Source of the DNA: CAYMBL01 sp044225155
Lineage (GTDB): Bacteria; Planctomycetota; Phycisphaerae; UBA1845; Fen-1342
Assembly: GCA_044225155.1 (NCBI GenBank)
Contig: JBGAJB010000023.1
Span: forward strand, 1-23,578
DNA: 23,578 bases
Reading direction: 5' to 3'
Shown here: in pieces, positions 1-7,676 of the stretch
How the letters are laid out: each line of letters begins with the position of its first letter
How positions within the stretch are numbered: the first letter of the stretch is position 1
Position numbers and translations under genes: made by a program
Notes under the pieces: generated by a model
Databases searched by the model: none
The model's input: the letters and a program-made list of their open reading frames with translations, nothing else
What the model was told of the DNA's origin: nothing

Positions 1-36
1 GCGGTGGCCGCCGGAAGTTCAAACAGGAGCCAAATT

Positions 37-1902
37 GTGAACAACCCGATTCGCGGCTTTCGAGTTCACGCTCTGGCCCTGCTCGCGGTGCTTGTCTCCG
101 CGGGCTCGGCCTTGGGCCAAAAGCAGGTCTTACGCATCGTTTTCCACGGCCCGGTTAGGGAAGCGCCGTCCGAACAGGACGAGTTGATGGCGATCTTCTC
201 GGGCGGCGAGAAAGCCATGTCGGTCTACTCGCTGGTGCACGACATCGAAAAGGCGGCCGACGACAGCAAGATCAACGGCATTGCGCTCGTGATTGAGGAC
301 GTGCAGGCCAGCATGGCGCAGGTGGAAGAGATTTGCCAGGCGCTGCAGCATTTCCGCAGCAAGGGCAAGAAGGTTTACTGCTACATGGATGCCGCGGGCA
401 ACCTGGAATACGCCCTCGCGAGCGCCGCCGACCACATCACGCTTGCCGAAAATGGTGAGCTGGCGATCACCGGGCTGCATGGGCAAGCTTCGTACTACAA
501 GGGCCTGCTCGACAAGCTCGGCATGCAGATGGAGATGCTGCACTGCGGCGCGTACAAGAGCGCCCTGGAGCCGTTCGTTCGCACCGAACCCAGCAAGGAG
601 GCCGCGGAGAACATCAACTGGCTGCTCGACGGCATCTATGACCGCTGGGTGCACATGATCGCGGACGGGCGAAAGCTGAGCGTGGACGCCGCCAAGGCGG
701 CGATCGATTCCGCGCCGCTCTCTTCCAAGGACGCGAGCGAGAAGAAGCTGGTCGACGCGGTCGGTTCGTTCAACGATTTCCGCCGGCTGATCCAGAAGGA
801 CTGTGGCAAGGATGTAAAGATCCTCAAGAGCTATGAGACGAAGGACAAGCTCGACATCGACCCGGAGAATCCGTTCTCGATCTTCCAGGTCTTCTCGGAC
901 CTGATGAACAAGACCAAGAGCGAGTCGAAGCCGGGCCTGGGCCTGATTTACATCGAGGGCGGGATCACGACCGGCAAGAGCGAGCAGGCCGGGCTGATGG
1001 GCGGCGGCGGCAATGCCGGCAGCACGACGATTCGTGCGGCGTTCGAGCGGGCGCGCGAGGATAAGAACGTGAAGGCGGTCGTCGTGCGCGTGAATTCGCC
1101 GGGCGGCTCGGCGCTGGCGAGCGACATCATGTGGGAAGCCGCGACGCGCTGCGCCGCGGAGAAGCCGGTCATCGTCAGCATGGGCGGCGTCGCCGGCAGC
1201 GGCGGCTACTACGTCTCGATCCCGGGTGAAGTGATCTTTGCCGACGAGGCGACCATCACGGCCTCCATTGGCGTAGTCGGCGGCAAGATGAACTGGAACG
1301 GCTTCTGGGAAGGCAAGCTCGGCGTTTCGACCACGGAGTTCAACCGCGGCAAGAACGCCGCGATCATGACCCAGAACCGCCTTTGGACCGAGGGCGAAAA
1401 GGCCAAGATGACGTCCTACATGGACGAGGTCTATGCCCAATTCAAGGGCCGCATCATGAAGTCCCGCGGTCCGAAGATCAAAGGCAATCTGGAGGACATG
1501 GCCGGCGGACGCGTCTACACCGGCAAGCAGGCGCTGGAGCGCGGCCTGATTGACAAGATCGGCACGCTTTCGGACGCCATCCGCTACACGGCCGACAAGG
1601 TCGGACTGAAGGATCCCGAGATCTACGTCTTCCCCAAGCCCAAGTCGATCACGGACATCTTCAAGATGCTCAGCGGCGAAGACAGCGAAGATGAATACGA
1701 GCTGGATTCCTGGGCCGCGGCGCCGACGCTGCCGCTGAATCTCGGCACGCAGGAGCAAGCGCTGCTCGACGCGGCCATGCCGCTCGCGAGCCGGCTCGCT
1801 CCGGATCAGGTGCAAAGTCTCTCCCACGCCTTGCAGAGCCTGATCACGATCAACCGCGAGCGTGTGAGCTGTGAGATGCCTTTCCAACTTCGCGTTCGGT
1901 AA
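37..1902 (+). CDS. sppA: Signal peptide peptidase SppA, 67K (long) type
   Basis: Membrane-associated serine protease of the SppA/ClpP-fold family, which degrades cleaved signal peptides. The long form has two tandem domains in one chain, as here (621 aa). Residues of the Ser/Lys dyad are visible: Lys174 in GAYKSALEPF (N-terminal domain) and Ser388 in GVAGSGGYYVS (C-terminal domain). An Ile/Gly-rich ITASIGVVGG stretch follows, as in the family. I chose the GTG at 37 rather than the in-frame GTG at 4 because AGGAG sits at 25-29 with good spacing, and the protein then begins with a classic signal or anchor (basic NNPIRGFR, hydrophobic ALALLAVLVSAGSALG). The last ~70 residues are poorly conserved and probably linker or tail. 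A stem-loop follows the stop, so this is probably the last gene of its transcript. Assignment is secure; the precise start is less so. Confidence 0.93.
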   Translation: MNNPIRGFRVHALALLAVLVSAGSALGQKQVLRIVFHGPVREAPSEQDELMAIFSGGEKAMSVYSLVHDIEKAADDSKINGIALVIEDVQASMAQVEEICQALQHFRSKGKKVYCYMDAAGNLEYALASAADHITLAENGELAITGLHGQASYYKGLLDKLGMQMEMLHCGAYKSALEPFVRTEPSKEAAENINWLLDGIYDRWVHMIADGRKLSVDAAKAAIDSAPLSSKDASEKKLVDAVGSFNDFRRLIQKDCGKDVKILKSYETKDKLDIDPENPFSIFQVFSDLMNKTKSESKPGLGLIYIEGGITTGKSEQAGLMGGGGNAGSTTIRAAFERAREDKNVKAVVVRVNSPGGSALASDIMWEAATRCAAEKPVIVSMGGVAGSGGYYVSIPGEVIFADEATITASIGVVGGKMNWNGFWEGKLGVSTTEFNRGKNAAIMTQNRLWTEGEKAKMTSYMDEVYAQFKGRIMKSRGPKIKGNLEDMAGGRVYTGKQALERGLIDKIGTLSDAIRYTADKVGLKDPEIYVFPKPKSITDIFKMLSGEDSEDEYELDSWAAAPTLPLNLGTQEQALLDAAMPLASRLAPDQVQSLSHALQSLITINRERVSCEMPFQLRVR

Positions 1903-1932
1903 GCAAGTTGGTTTGATTTTCATTTGAAACGC

Positions 1933-1966
1933 GGGGCGGGCCGATGGGGTCCGCCCCATGCTTTTT
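1933..1966 (+). terminator. Intrinsic terminator after sppA
   Basis: A 7-bp perfect GC stem (GGGGCGG at 1933-1939 with CCGCCCC at 1951-1957) and an 11-base loop are followed by a run of five T at 1962-1966. It lies 30 bases after the sppA stop and before the next gene, as expected of a Rho-independent terminator. Confidence 0.7.
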
Positions 1967-2058
1967 CCGGGCAGGGGCGGATAGCATGAATCCGGCGAGT
2001 TTTCCGCGGGAGCTCCTCGTGCACCCCGCGCGATTTCGGACTATGCGGAGAAGAATCG

Positions 2059-2721
2059 ATGCCCGCTGAGATGATTTCTTACCAGCTTCCCCCGCGCACC
2101 ACTTCCTGGCAGCTCGAACGAGCGGATGCGTTGTTGGCGGAGATGAAGCAGCGGCGCAGTTGTCGCTATTTCTCCGATCGGCCGGTGGAGCGTGCCGTAC
2201 TGGAGCGCGCCATGGAGATCGCCCACTCCGCCCCCAGCGGCGCGAATCGCAAGCCGTGGCGCTTCGTCGCCATCAGCGATCCGGTTCTGAAGCGCGAGAT
2301 TCGCCTCGCGGCCGAAGCCGAAGAACGTGAGAACTATGACCATCGTTTTCCAGAGGAGTGGCTCGCGGCGCTGGAGCCGATCGGCACGAACGCGGAGAAG
2401 CCGTTCCTGGAAGTCGCGCCGTGGCTGGTCGTGCTGTTCCGCGTCGATTCCGAGGAGATCGGCGGCGTGCGCTACAAGAACTACTACCCGATGGAGAGCA
2501 TCGGGATCATGTCGGGCTTCTTCCTGATGGCCTGCCACATGCTCGGTCTCGCGACCCTCACTCACACGCCCAGTCCGATGAACTTCCTGCGGGAAATCTG
2601 CGGCCGGCCCGCGAGCGAAAAGCCGATCCTGCTCATCCCGGTCGGGTATCCGGCGGACGACGCGAAGGTTCCAAACCTGCCGAAGAAGCCGGTGGCGGAA
2701 GCGGTGCAGTGGAATCGCTGA
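2059..2721 (+). CDS. Nitroreductase-fold flavoprotein, iodotyrosine deiodinase-like
   Basis: FMN-dependent nitroreductase superfamily protein of 220 aa. The N-terminal RRSCRYF and SAPSGANRKPW stretches are the FMN-binding signatures, and a PVGYP motif near the C-terminus is also typical. It resembles the iodotyrosine deiodinase (IYD) branch rather than generic NfsB/RutE enzymes. The segment EERENYDHRF followed by KPFLEVAPW lines up with the IYD active-site lid. Glu89, Tyr93 and Lys114 reproduce the spacing of the human substrate-binding triad Glu157/Tyr161/Lys182 (4 and 21 residues). In IYD these hold the zwitterion of halotyrosine. The C-terminal region (TPSPMNFL, GRPASEKP, VPNLPKKP) also follows the IYD pattern. 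GGAGAAG lies just before the ATG. Reductive dehalogenation of halotyrosine is inferred; no neighbouring gene supports a pathway. Confidence 0.85.
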   Translation: MPAEMISYQLPPRTTSWQLERADALLAEMKQRRSCRYFSDRPVERAVLERAMEIAHSAPSGANRKPWRFVAISDPVLKREIRLAAEAEERENYDHRFPEEWLAALEPIGTNAEKPFLEVAPWLVVLFRVDSEEIGGVRYKNYYPMESIGIMSGFFLMACHMLGLATLTHTPSPMNFLREICGRPASEKPILLIPVGYPADDAKVPNLPKKPVAEAVQWNR

Positions 2722-2864
2722 CCCTGAGCCGCTTTGATCTCTCGAAGCAGCGCGCGGGAAAGATGAGCCTTTTCTCAGCCCCCTGGATACGCTAATTTGG
2801 GCTGTCCGAGTGGTTTGCGCCGCGGCGCGCCGCGCGCTCCGCCCGTAGAAGGATTGTTTTTTCC

Positions 2865-4316
2865 ATGGCCAAAGAACCTGCTCCCGCACCTCCGCCGCCC
2901 GCGCCGGCCAGCGACTCTGACAAGGCCAAAGCCCGGCAATGGTTCAAAAAGGGCAACGACCTTCGCGAAAAGCGCGACTACGACTATGCAATCGAGTGCT
3001 ACGTCACCGGGCTGAACTTCTGGCCTGACGCGATCAATGAAGCCCACGCGCCGCTCTGGGCGCTCGCCGTGCAGCGTCTGCAATCGGGCGGCAAGAAAGT
3101 GGGCATGATGGAGGCGATGAAGCTCTCCACCACGCATAAGGATGTCAAAGTCGCGCTGTTGAACGGGATCATGCTGGCGGCCAAGGATCCGCACGGAACG
3201 CACGTCGATTCCGTGCTGAAGAACGCCGTGAAAGCCGGGCTGCTCACCGTCGCGCAGTTTTACTCGCCGAAGGTGATCGAAAGCATCCGCAAAGAAAAGA
3301 AACCCAGCGCGGCGCGGCTCAAGGCCATGCGCCAATCGCTGACCGAGGCGGCCGAGGCGGCGGCGCTGATGGGCAATCACGAGCTATGTGCCTGGCTCTA
3401 TGAGGCGGCGGTCGAATCGGTTGAGTTTCAGATGTCGCAATCGCCAGGTGACGCAGCCCTGCGCGATGAGCAGCGCGACCTCGCCGGCAAGTTGACGATC
3501 ACGCGCGGCAAGTATTCCGACGCGGACTCGTTCCGCGATTCGCTGCGTGACGCGGAAGATCAGAAAGTCCGCCACGACCGGGAGCGCATCCAGCAGGGCG
3601 AGGCGACCTATCAGGGCGTGCTCGCCAGCGCCCGGCGCGAGTACCAGGAAAATCCGAATTCCTCCGCGAAAATCAACCAGATCGCGGATCAACTGCTTAA
3701 GGTGGAGCGCACGACCGAGGAGAACGAAGCGATCGCGATTCTCCTGGACGCGTACAAGCGTCTCGACAACTACAGCTTCAAGACTCGGGCGGACGACGTC
3801 ACGCTGCGACAGCTCGCGCGACAGACGCGGCAACTCGAAGCGCGGGCCGCGGAGTCCGGCGCTGAGGAAGACGCGCAGCAGGCGCGGCTGGCGGCGATGG
3901 AGGAGCAGCAGACCGAACTCGATATCTGCCGCGAGCGATCGAAGATGTATCCGACCGATCTGCGCATCAAATATCGGCTCGGCCAGATCCTGTTTCGCAT
4001 CGGCGAATACGACGAGGCGATCCCGGCCTTGCAGGCGGCCCAATCCGACCCTCGCACGCGCGTCCGCTGCCAGTTGCTGCTCGGGCGGGCGTTTTTCGAG
4101 AAGAATGTGCCGAGCGAGGCGGTTGAGATCATCAAGGACGCGCAGGCCATTCACGAAATCAAGGACGACGATCTGGCCAAGGAACTGATGTATTGGCTCG
4201 GACGATCGTTCGAGGCCGACGGGAAGCTGGACGACGCCAAGGCGGCCTACGGGCGCGTCATGCGGCTGGACTACAACTATGCCGACGCGCGGCAGCGGCT
4301 GGAAAAGCTCCGCTAG
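2865..4316 (+). CDS. TPR-repeat protein
   Basis: 483-aa protein without a signal peptide or membrane segment. After a Pro/Ala-rich start (about residues 4-16), a TPR-like pair of helices spans about 20-55 (KARQWFKKGNDLREKRDYDY). A long helical, charged, Gln/Glu/Arg-rich middle (about 215-370) looks coiled-coil-like. Clear consecutive TPRs fill about 375-483, for example YRLGQILFRIGEYDEAI and LGRSFEADGKLDDAKAAY. TPRs are protein-interaction scaffolds; the partner cannot be told from this sequence. AGAAGGA sits about 10 bases before the ATG. The gene stands alone between the nitroreductase and rpsT, with more than 140 bases on the upstream side. I do not recognise a specific named family. Confidence 0.85.
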   Translation: MAKEPAPAPPPPAPASDSDKAKARQWFKKGNDLREKRDYDYAIECYVTGLNFWPDAINEAHAPLWALAVQRLQSGGKKVGMMEAMKLSTTHKDVKVALLNGIMLAAKDPHGTHVDSVLKNAVKAGLLTVAQFYSPKVIESIRKEKKPSAARLKAMRQSLTEAAEAAALMGNHELCAWLYEAAVESVEFQMSQSPGDAALRDEQRDLAGKLTITRGKYSDADSFRDSLRDAEDQKVRHDRERIQQGEATYQGVLASARREYQENPNSSAKINQIADQLLKVERTTEENEAIAILLDAYKRLDNYSFKTRADDVTLRQLARQTRQLEARAAESGAEEDAQQARLAAMEEQQTELDICRERSKMYPTDLRIKYRLGQILFRIGEYDEAIPALQAAQSDPRTRVRCQLLLGRAFFEKNVPSEAVEIIKDAQAIHEIKDDDLAKELMYWLGRSFEADGKLDDAKAAYGRVMRLDYNYADARQRLEKLR

Positions 4317-4491
4317 TCTTCAGGAAATGGGGGCCGCGCCGACCTTATTCGCGCCGGCGGGTCTTTGGTCGCCCCGCAATCCACGCGAACAGCCGTCGGC
4401 CTGGCATCACATGGCACCCAGCATTTCCGGCGCCCGCGGCACCCGGGACTCAGGCAAATCCGCCACTTAGCGCACCGTCCGATTTTCCCGA

Positions 4492-4521
4492 TTGGCGGAA
4501 TTCCGGCCGCGCTGCTACATT
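4492..4521 (+). promoter_or_regulatory. Possible sigma-70-type promoter for rpsT
   Basis: TTGGCG (4492-4497) and TACATT (4516-4521) are separated by 18 bases and would give a start about 30 bases before the rpsT ATG. They lie in an otherwise gene-free 243-base gap. The match to TTGACA/TATAAT is fair, not strong. Confidence 0.4.
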
Positions 4522-4559
4522 GAGGGGCTGAAAATCGGCATTACCTGATAGAGGACGGT

Positions 4560-4829
4560 ATGGCACATTCGATCTCATCGAAGAAGCGGATTCGTCAGAA
4601 CGAGAAGCGCCGCATGCGCAATCGTTCAGAGCGGGCGGCCCTGCGCAGCGGCATCAAGGGCACCCTCGACGCCCTGGTCCACAGCGACGCCAAGACAGCC
4701 GAGGCGAAGCTCGCGGCCCTCACGAAGGATCTCGATCGTCAGGCGACGCGCGGGCTCATTCATAAGAATCAGGCTGCCCGCCGCAAGAGCCGGCTGGCGC
4801 GCAAGCTGAACGCCCTGAAGAAAAAGTAA
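4560..4829 (+). CDS. rpsT: 30S ribosomal protein S20
   Basis: 89-aa, very basic protein of the bacterial S20 family, a primary 16S rRNA binder of the small subunit body. The start MAHSISSKKRIRQNEKRR, the central LDRQATRGLIHKNQAARRKSR and the Lys-rich end KLNALKKK are all diagnostic, and the length is normal. It is monocistronic in appearance: its own putative promoter lies upstream, and the next gene starts 87 bases downstream. GAGGA sits just before the ATG. Many bacteria autoregulate S20 through its leader; the leader here is too short (about 30 bases) to judge. Confidence 0.96.
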   Translation: MAHSISSKKRIRQNEKRRMRNRSERAALRSGIKGTLDALVHSDAKTAEAKLAALTKDLDRQATRGLIHKNQAARRKSRLARKLNALKKK

Positions 4830-4916
4830 TCCGCGTCTGAGTCTTTTCCGCCCGTTTGCCGTTCTGGTAAGTACGCGCGCGGTGCTCGGCTGCGCGCCGC
4901 TTCGGCGGAGTCGCCC

Positions 4917-5642
4917 ATGCCCAGCGAACCGTTCTGCGGAAACTGCGGCTATTCACTCGTCGGCGCCACCGAATCCAGCAAATGCCCCGATTGCGGCCGG
5001 CCGCTGGTCGAAGTTCTGCAGCGCACCCAGGTGCGCGTTCGCGGCCGGCGTTACCGCTCCTCCGTCGTTCTTTTCGGACTTCCGCTGATCGACATCGCCC
5101 TCGGCCCGCATGAGGAAGAGCCGATCGGCAAGGCGCGCGGCATCATCGCCATCGGAGATCAGGCGCGCGGCTGGCTGGCCCTGGGCGGCCTGGCGCGCGG
5201 CATCGTGGCGCTGGGCGGCACGGCGATCGGCCTGGTCGCCGTCGGCGGATTTGCGATGGGCGTTTTCGCGCTCGGTGGCGGGGCGATCGGACTGCTGTTC
5301 GCGCTCGGCGGCGGCGCGGCCGGCACCGGGATTTCCATCGGCGGCGGTGCGGTGGGATTCATCGCGGAAGGCGGCGGTGCAGTCGGTTACTACGCGGCCG
5401 GCGGCGGTGTCTGGGGCCAGTACGTCATGGGGCCGATGCGGCGCGATCAGCAGGCGGTCGACGTCTTCGCGCTGCTGCACTCGCGAGTGGGGCTGGATCC
5501 GCGCAACGGGCCGCTCGGGATGCTGATCGGAATGGGATCGTTCGCGGCGCTGCTGGTGATCGCGCCGACGGCGATTCTCGGTTTGATCGTGATGTTCGCC
5601 TATCTGCGTTGGAAGCGACGCGCCCTGCCACCGGCCGGATAA
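4917..5642 (+). CDS. Zinc-ribbon membrane protein with decapeptide glycine repeats
   Basis: 241-aa protein in three parts. Residues 7-26 form a zinc ribbon (Cys7, Cys10, Cys23, Cys26; CGNCGY and CPDCGR). Residues 71 to about 165 are nine to ten tandem repeats of about 10 residues with the pattern G-x-A-x-G-(hydrophobic)2-A-(L/I/V)-G, for example GLARGIVALG and GTAIGLVAVG. The first five are exactly ten residues long and later ones drift to eleven. Residues about 198-232 hold hydrophobic segments ending in a basic tail (RWKRR). The repeats could be a glycine-zipper membrane array or a small solenoid; the sequence does not decide. GGCGGAG precedes the ATG. I recognise no named function. Such ribbon-plus-membrane proteins recur in this window. 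Confidence 0.75.
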   Translation: MPSEPFCGNCGYSLVGATESSKCPDCGRPLVEVLQRTQVRVRGRRYRSSVVLFGLPLIDIALGPHEEEPIGKARGIIAIGDQARGWLALGGLARGIVALGGTAIGLVAVGGFAMGVFALGGGAIGLLFALGGGAAGTGISIGGGAVGFIAEGGGAVGYYAAGGGVWGQYVMGPMRRDQQAVDVFALLHSRVGLDPRNGPLGMLIGMGSFAALLVIAPTAILGLIVMFAYLRWKRRALPPAG

Positions 5643-5710
5643 CACGAGAGAGGGATGAATTCCACGAGCGCGATGTGTTTTTCGGTCGCGGCAATCGCAC
5701 AAAAATGGGT

Positions 5711-5752
5711 GCGGCCGCGACGCAGGAGGGGGGGAAGGCGCGTCGCGGCCGC
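5711..5752 (-). terminator. Perfect 13-bp inverted repeat, possible leftward terminator
   Basis: GCGGCCGCGACGC at 5711-5723 pairs perfectly with 5740-5752 around a 16-base purine-rich loop (C-rich on the - strand). On the - strand the stem is followed by ACCCATTTTTG, a modest T run. It could therefore end the gmd-fcl-rdgB transcript, although it lies about 370 bases beyond the rdgB stop. There is no T run in the + direction. Confidence 0.45.
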
Positions 5753-6015
5753 CTGGGAGCATCAGTATTCGAGGCCCTTGCGCGACCTCCGTATGTCTCA
5801 ACGATGGAGGGGTGCCCTCCCCGTCTTTCCCTCTGAGTTAAACGAACGGCGCGGAATATTGCTGTCAAAATTCTGCGAATCGTGGATTGTTGCGCTGCTA
5901 AGGCCGGACGGTCCTTCGCCGAGCGCGCGTGCCGGGAATTCGACGCCATGGCATACGTGGCCGTGCGCGACTCGGTTGGTAGTGCGTTAGTTTGAACCGC
6001 GCGGCATCCCCAGCC

Positions 6016-6080
6016 GAGGCCCGACCGTAGGGGAGGTTTCTGAAGTTCGCCCAAAGACCCCTCCCTTACGGTCGGGGCTC
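6016..6080. repeat. Long intergenic hairpin, REP-like
   Basis: A 21-base arm at 6016-6036 pairs with 6060-6080 with two mismatches; the core is CCCGACCGTA / TACGGTCGGG and the loop is 23 bases. It lies 43 bases past the rdgB stop, between convergent operons. The size and position fit a REP-type palindrome or a bidirectional transcript-end structure, but no run of T follows on either strand. No second copy is in this window, so its repeat status is unproven. Confidence 0.55.
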
Positions 6081-6123
6081 TGCCAGGTGCGCTTTCGCTA
6101 TAACTGAGCCAATACCACTCGGT

Positions 6124-6726
6124 TCAGAGGGCTTCCCGAATTTCGGAGATTTGCGCCAGCATCGCGCGCAGCGCCTTTCCGCGATGGCTGATGGCGCTTT
6201 TTTCGTCCGGTGATAACTCAGCCGTCGTGAGGCCGCGTTCGACGATCAGAAAGTGCGGGTCGTAGCCGAAGCCGTTGCGGCCGCGCGGTGCGTCGATGAT
6301 GCGCCCCTCGACCGTGCCGCGTGATTCGAGCAGAACGCGGCCGCCGGCGGCCAGCGCCATCGCACAGACGAAGCGCGCGCCGCGCCGGGCATCGAGAACG
6401 CCGCGGAGATCGGCCACCAGTTTCTGATTGTTGCGTGCGTCGTCGCGCGGATGGCCGGCATAGTAGGCGGAATGGACGCCCGGCGCGCCGGCCAGCGCGT
6501 CGACTTCCAGTCCCGAGTCGTCGGCGAGCGCGGGCAGCCCGGTTGCGGCGGAGTAATACAACGCTTTTTGCCGTGCGTTTTCCGCGAACGTCTCGCCCGT
6601 TTCCGGCGATTCGGCGATGGCAGGGAATTGGTCGAGACCGACCCATTCGTCGCTGCCGGCGAGCGTCATGCGGCGCAGCTCGGCAATCTTGCCCGCACTC
6701 TTCGTTGCCAGCAGCAAACGCGCCAT
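6124..6726 (-). CDS. rdgB: XTP/dITP diphosphatase (HAM1/RdgB family)
   Basis: Hydrolyses non-canonical purine triphosphates (ITP, XTP, dITP) to monophosphates, keeping them out of DNA and RNA. It is 200 aa, the usual length. Family motifs are present: LLATKSAGKIAEL at the start, ADDSGLEVDAL, GRNGFGYDPHF, and AISHRGKAL near the end. The frame is open further upstream, but ATG 6726 is preferred because GAGGT sits just before it and the protein then starts at the family's normal point. The ATG lies two bases past the fcl stop, and its ribosome-binding site overlaps the end of fcl, suggesting translational coupling. It is the last gene of the operon. Confidence 0.94.
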   Translation of the reverse strand: MARLLLATKSAGKIAELRRMTLAGSDEWVGLDQFPAIAESPETGETFAENARQKALYYSAATGLPALADDSGLEVDALAGAPGVHSAYYAGHPRDDARNNQKLVADLRGVLDARRGARFVCAMALAAGGRVLLESRGTVEGRIIDAPRGRNGFGYDPHFLIVERGLTTAELSPDEKSAISHRGKALRAMLAQISEIREAL

Positions 6727-6728
6727 CG

Positions 6729-7676
6729 CTACCTCGCGGCGTCCGCGAGCGCCTGATTTGACTTGAACCATTCGTACGTCCGCGCGATCCCGTCGCGCAG
6801 CTCGATCTTTGCCCGCCAGCCCAGCGCGGTGAGGCGCGAAACGTCGAGCAACTTGCGCGGCGTTCCGTCGGGCTTGGAGCGATCGAACGCCAGCCGGCCG
6901 CGATAGCCCGTGACGTCGCGCACGACCTCGGCGAGTTCGGCGATGCTCACGTCGCTGCCGACGCCGACATTGATCGGAACCAGCTCGTCATACCGCCGCA
7001 TCAGGAAGATGGCCGCGTCGGCCAGGTCATCAACGTGCAGGAATTCGCGGCGCGGCGTCCCGCTGCCCCAGATCACGACTTCCGGCGTGGAGCGCTCGCG
7101 GGCCTCGTGGAATTTTCGGATGAGCGCCGGGAGCACGTGCGAATTCTGGAGATCAAAATTGTCTCCCGGGCCGTAGAGATTTGTCGGCATGGCGCAGATC
7201 GCGTCGAAGCCGTGCTGCTTGCGATAGGACTGGCACATTTCGATGCCGGCGATCTTGGCCAGCGCATAGGCCGAATTCGTCGGCTCCAATAGACCGGTCA
7301 GCAGCGCGCTTTCGGGAATCGGCTGCGGCGCGAGCCGCGGATAGATGCAAGAAGAGCCGAGGAACAAGAGCTTTTTCACGCCGTGCCGCCAGGCGGCATC
7401 GATCACGTGCGTCTGAATCAGCAGGTTTTCGCGGATGAAATCGGCCGGATAGGTGTTGTTGGCATGAATGCCGCCGACTTTCGCGGCCGCCAGAAACACG
7501 TAGTCCGGCTTCTCGCGTTCGAAGAACTCCTCGACGGCTTTTTGGTCGGTCAAGTCGCATTCGCGCCGCGTCGGCGTGAGCAAGCGCTCAAAGCCCTCGT
7601 CCCGCAGACGGCGCACGATGGCCGAGCCGACCAGCCCGCGCCCGCCCGCGACGAAAACGCGTGCGGCCTTATCCAT
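6729..7676 (-). CDS. fcl: GDP-L-fucose synthase
   Basis: NADPH-dependent 3,5-epimerase/4-reductase that turns GDP-4-keto-6-deoxymannose into GDP-L-fucose; an extended short-chain dehydrogenase of 315 aa. The nucleotide motif GGRGLVG is at 11-17. The catalytic set is Ser108, Tyr137 and Lys141 (YALAK), with Cys110 and His180 as the acid/base pair. Each is exactly one residue beyond the E. coli enzyme's numbering. The NNTYPADF and SSCIYPR stretches are also typical. Its ATG lies inside the end of gmd (8-base overlap), and rdgB follows at once. With gmd it forms the two-step GDP-fucose route for a fucosylated surface polysaccharide, presumably; no glycosyltransferase is in view. Confidence 0.96.
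   Translation of the reverse strand: MDKAARVFVAGGRGLVGSAIVRRLRDEGFERLLTPTRRECDLTDQKAVEEFFEREKPDYVFLAAAKVGGIHANNTYPADFIRENLLIQTHVIDAAWRHGVKKLLFLGSSCIYPRLAPQPIPESALLTGLLEPTNSAYALAKIAGIEMCQSYRKQHGFDAICAMPTNLYGPGDNFDLQNSHVLPALIRKFHEARERSTPEVVIWGSGTPRREFLHVDDLADAAIFLMRRYDELVPINVGVGSDVSIAELAEVVRDVTGYRGRLAFDRSKPDGTPRKLLDVSRLTALGWRAKIELRDGIARTYEWFKSNQALADAAR

Larger units (their letters stand above)
5643..6123. other. Gene-free stretch between convergent genes
   Basis: About 480 bases between the stops of two convergent genes. Short open frames here lack a ribosome-binding site or family resemblance. The stretch holds two large inverted repeats (listed separately) and a small GGAGGG/CCCTCC hairpin near 5806-5820 followed by CCGTCTTTCCC, which might terminate the rightward transcript. 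Nothing else was recognised. Confidence 0.6.

Noticed and set aside
1..36. Start of sppA at GTG 4
   Set aside because: The GTG at 37 has AGGAG at proper distance and places the signal peptide at the N-terminus.
130..1959. A 609-codon open frame on the - strand opposite sppA
   Set aside because: It mirrors the codon bias of sppA, has no family resemblance and runs through the terminator; the sense gene is certain.
2800..2860. tRNA-like GCTGTCCGAGTGG (Leu/Ser D-arm-like)
   Set aside because: No anticodon stem, T-loop or acceptor pairing follows; the bases are the leader of the TPR gene.
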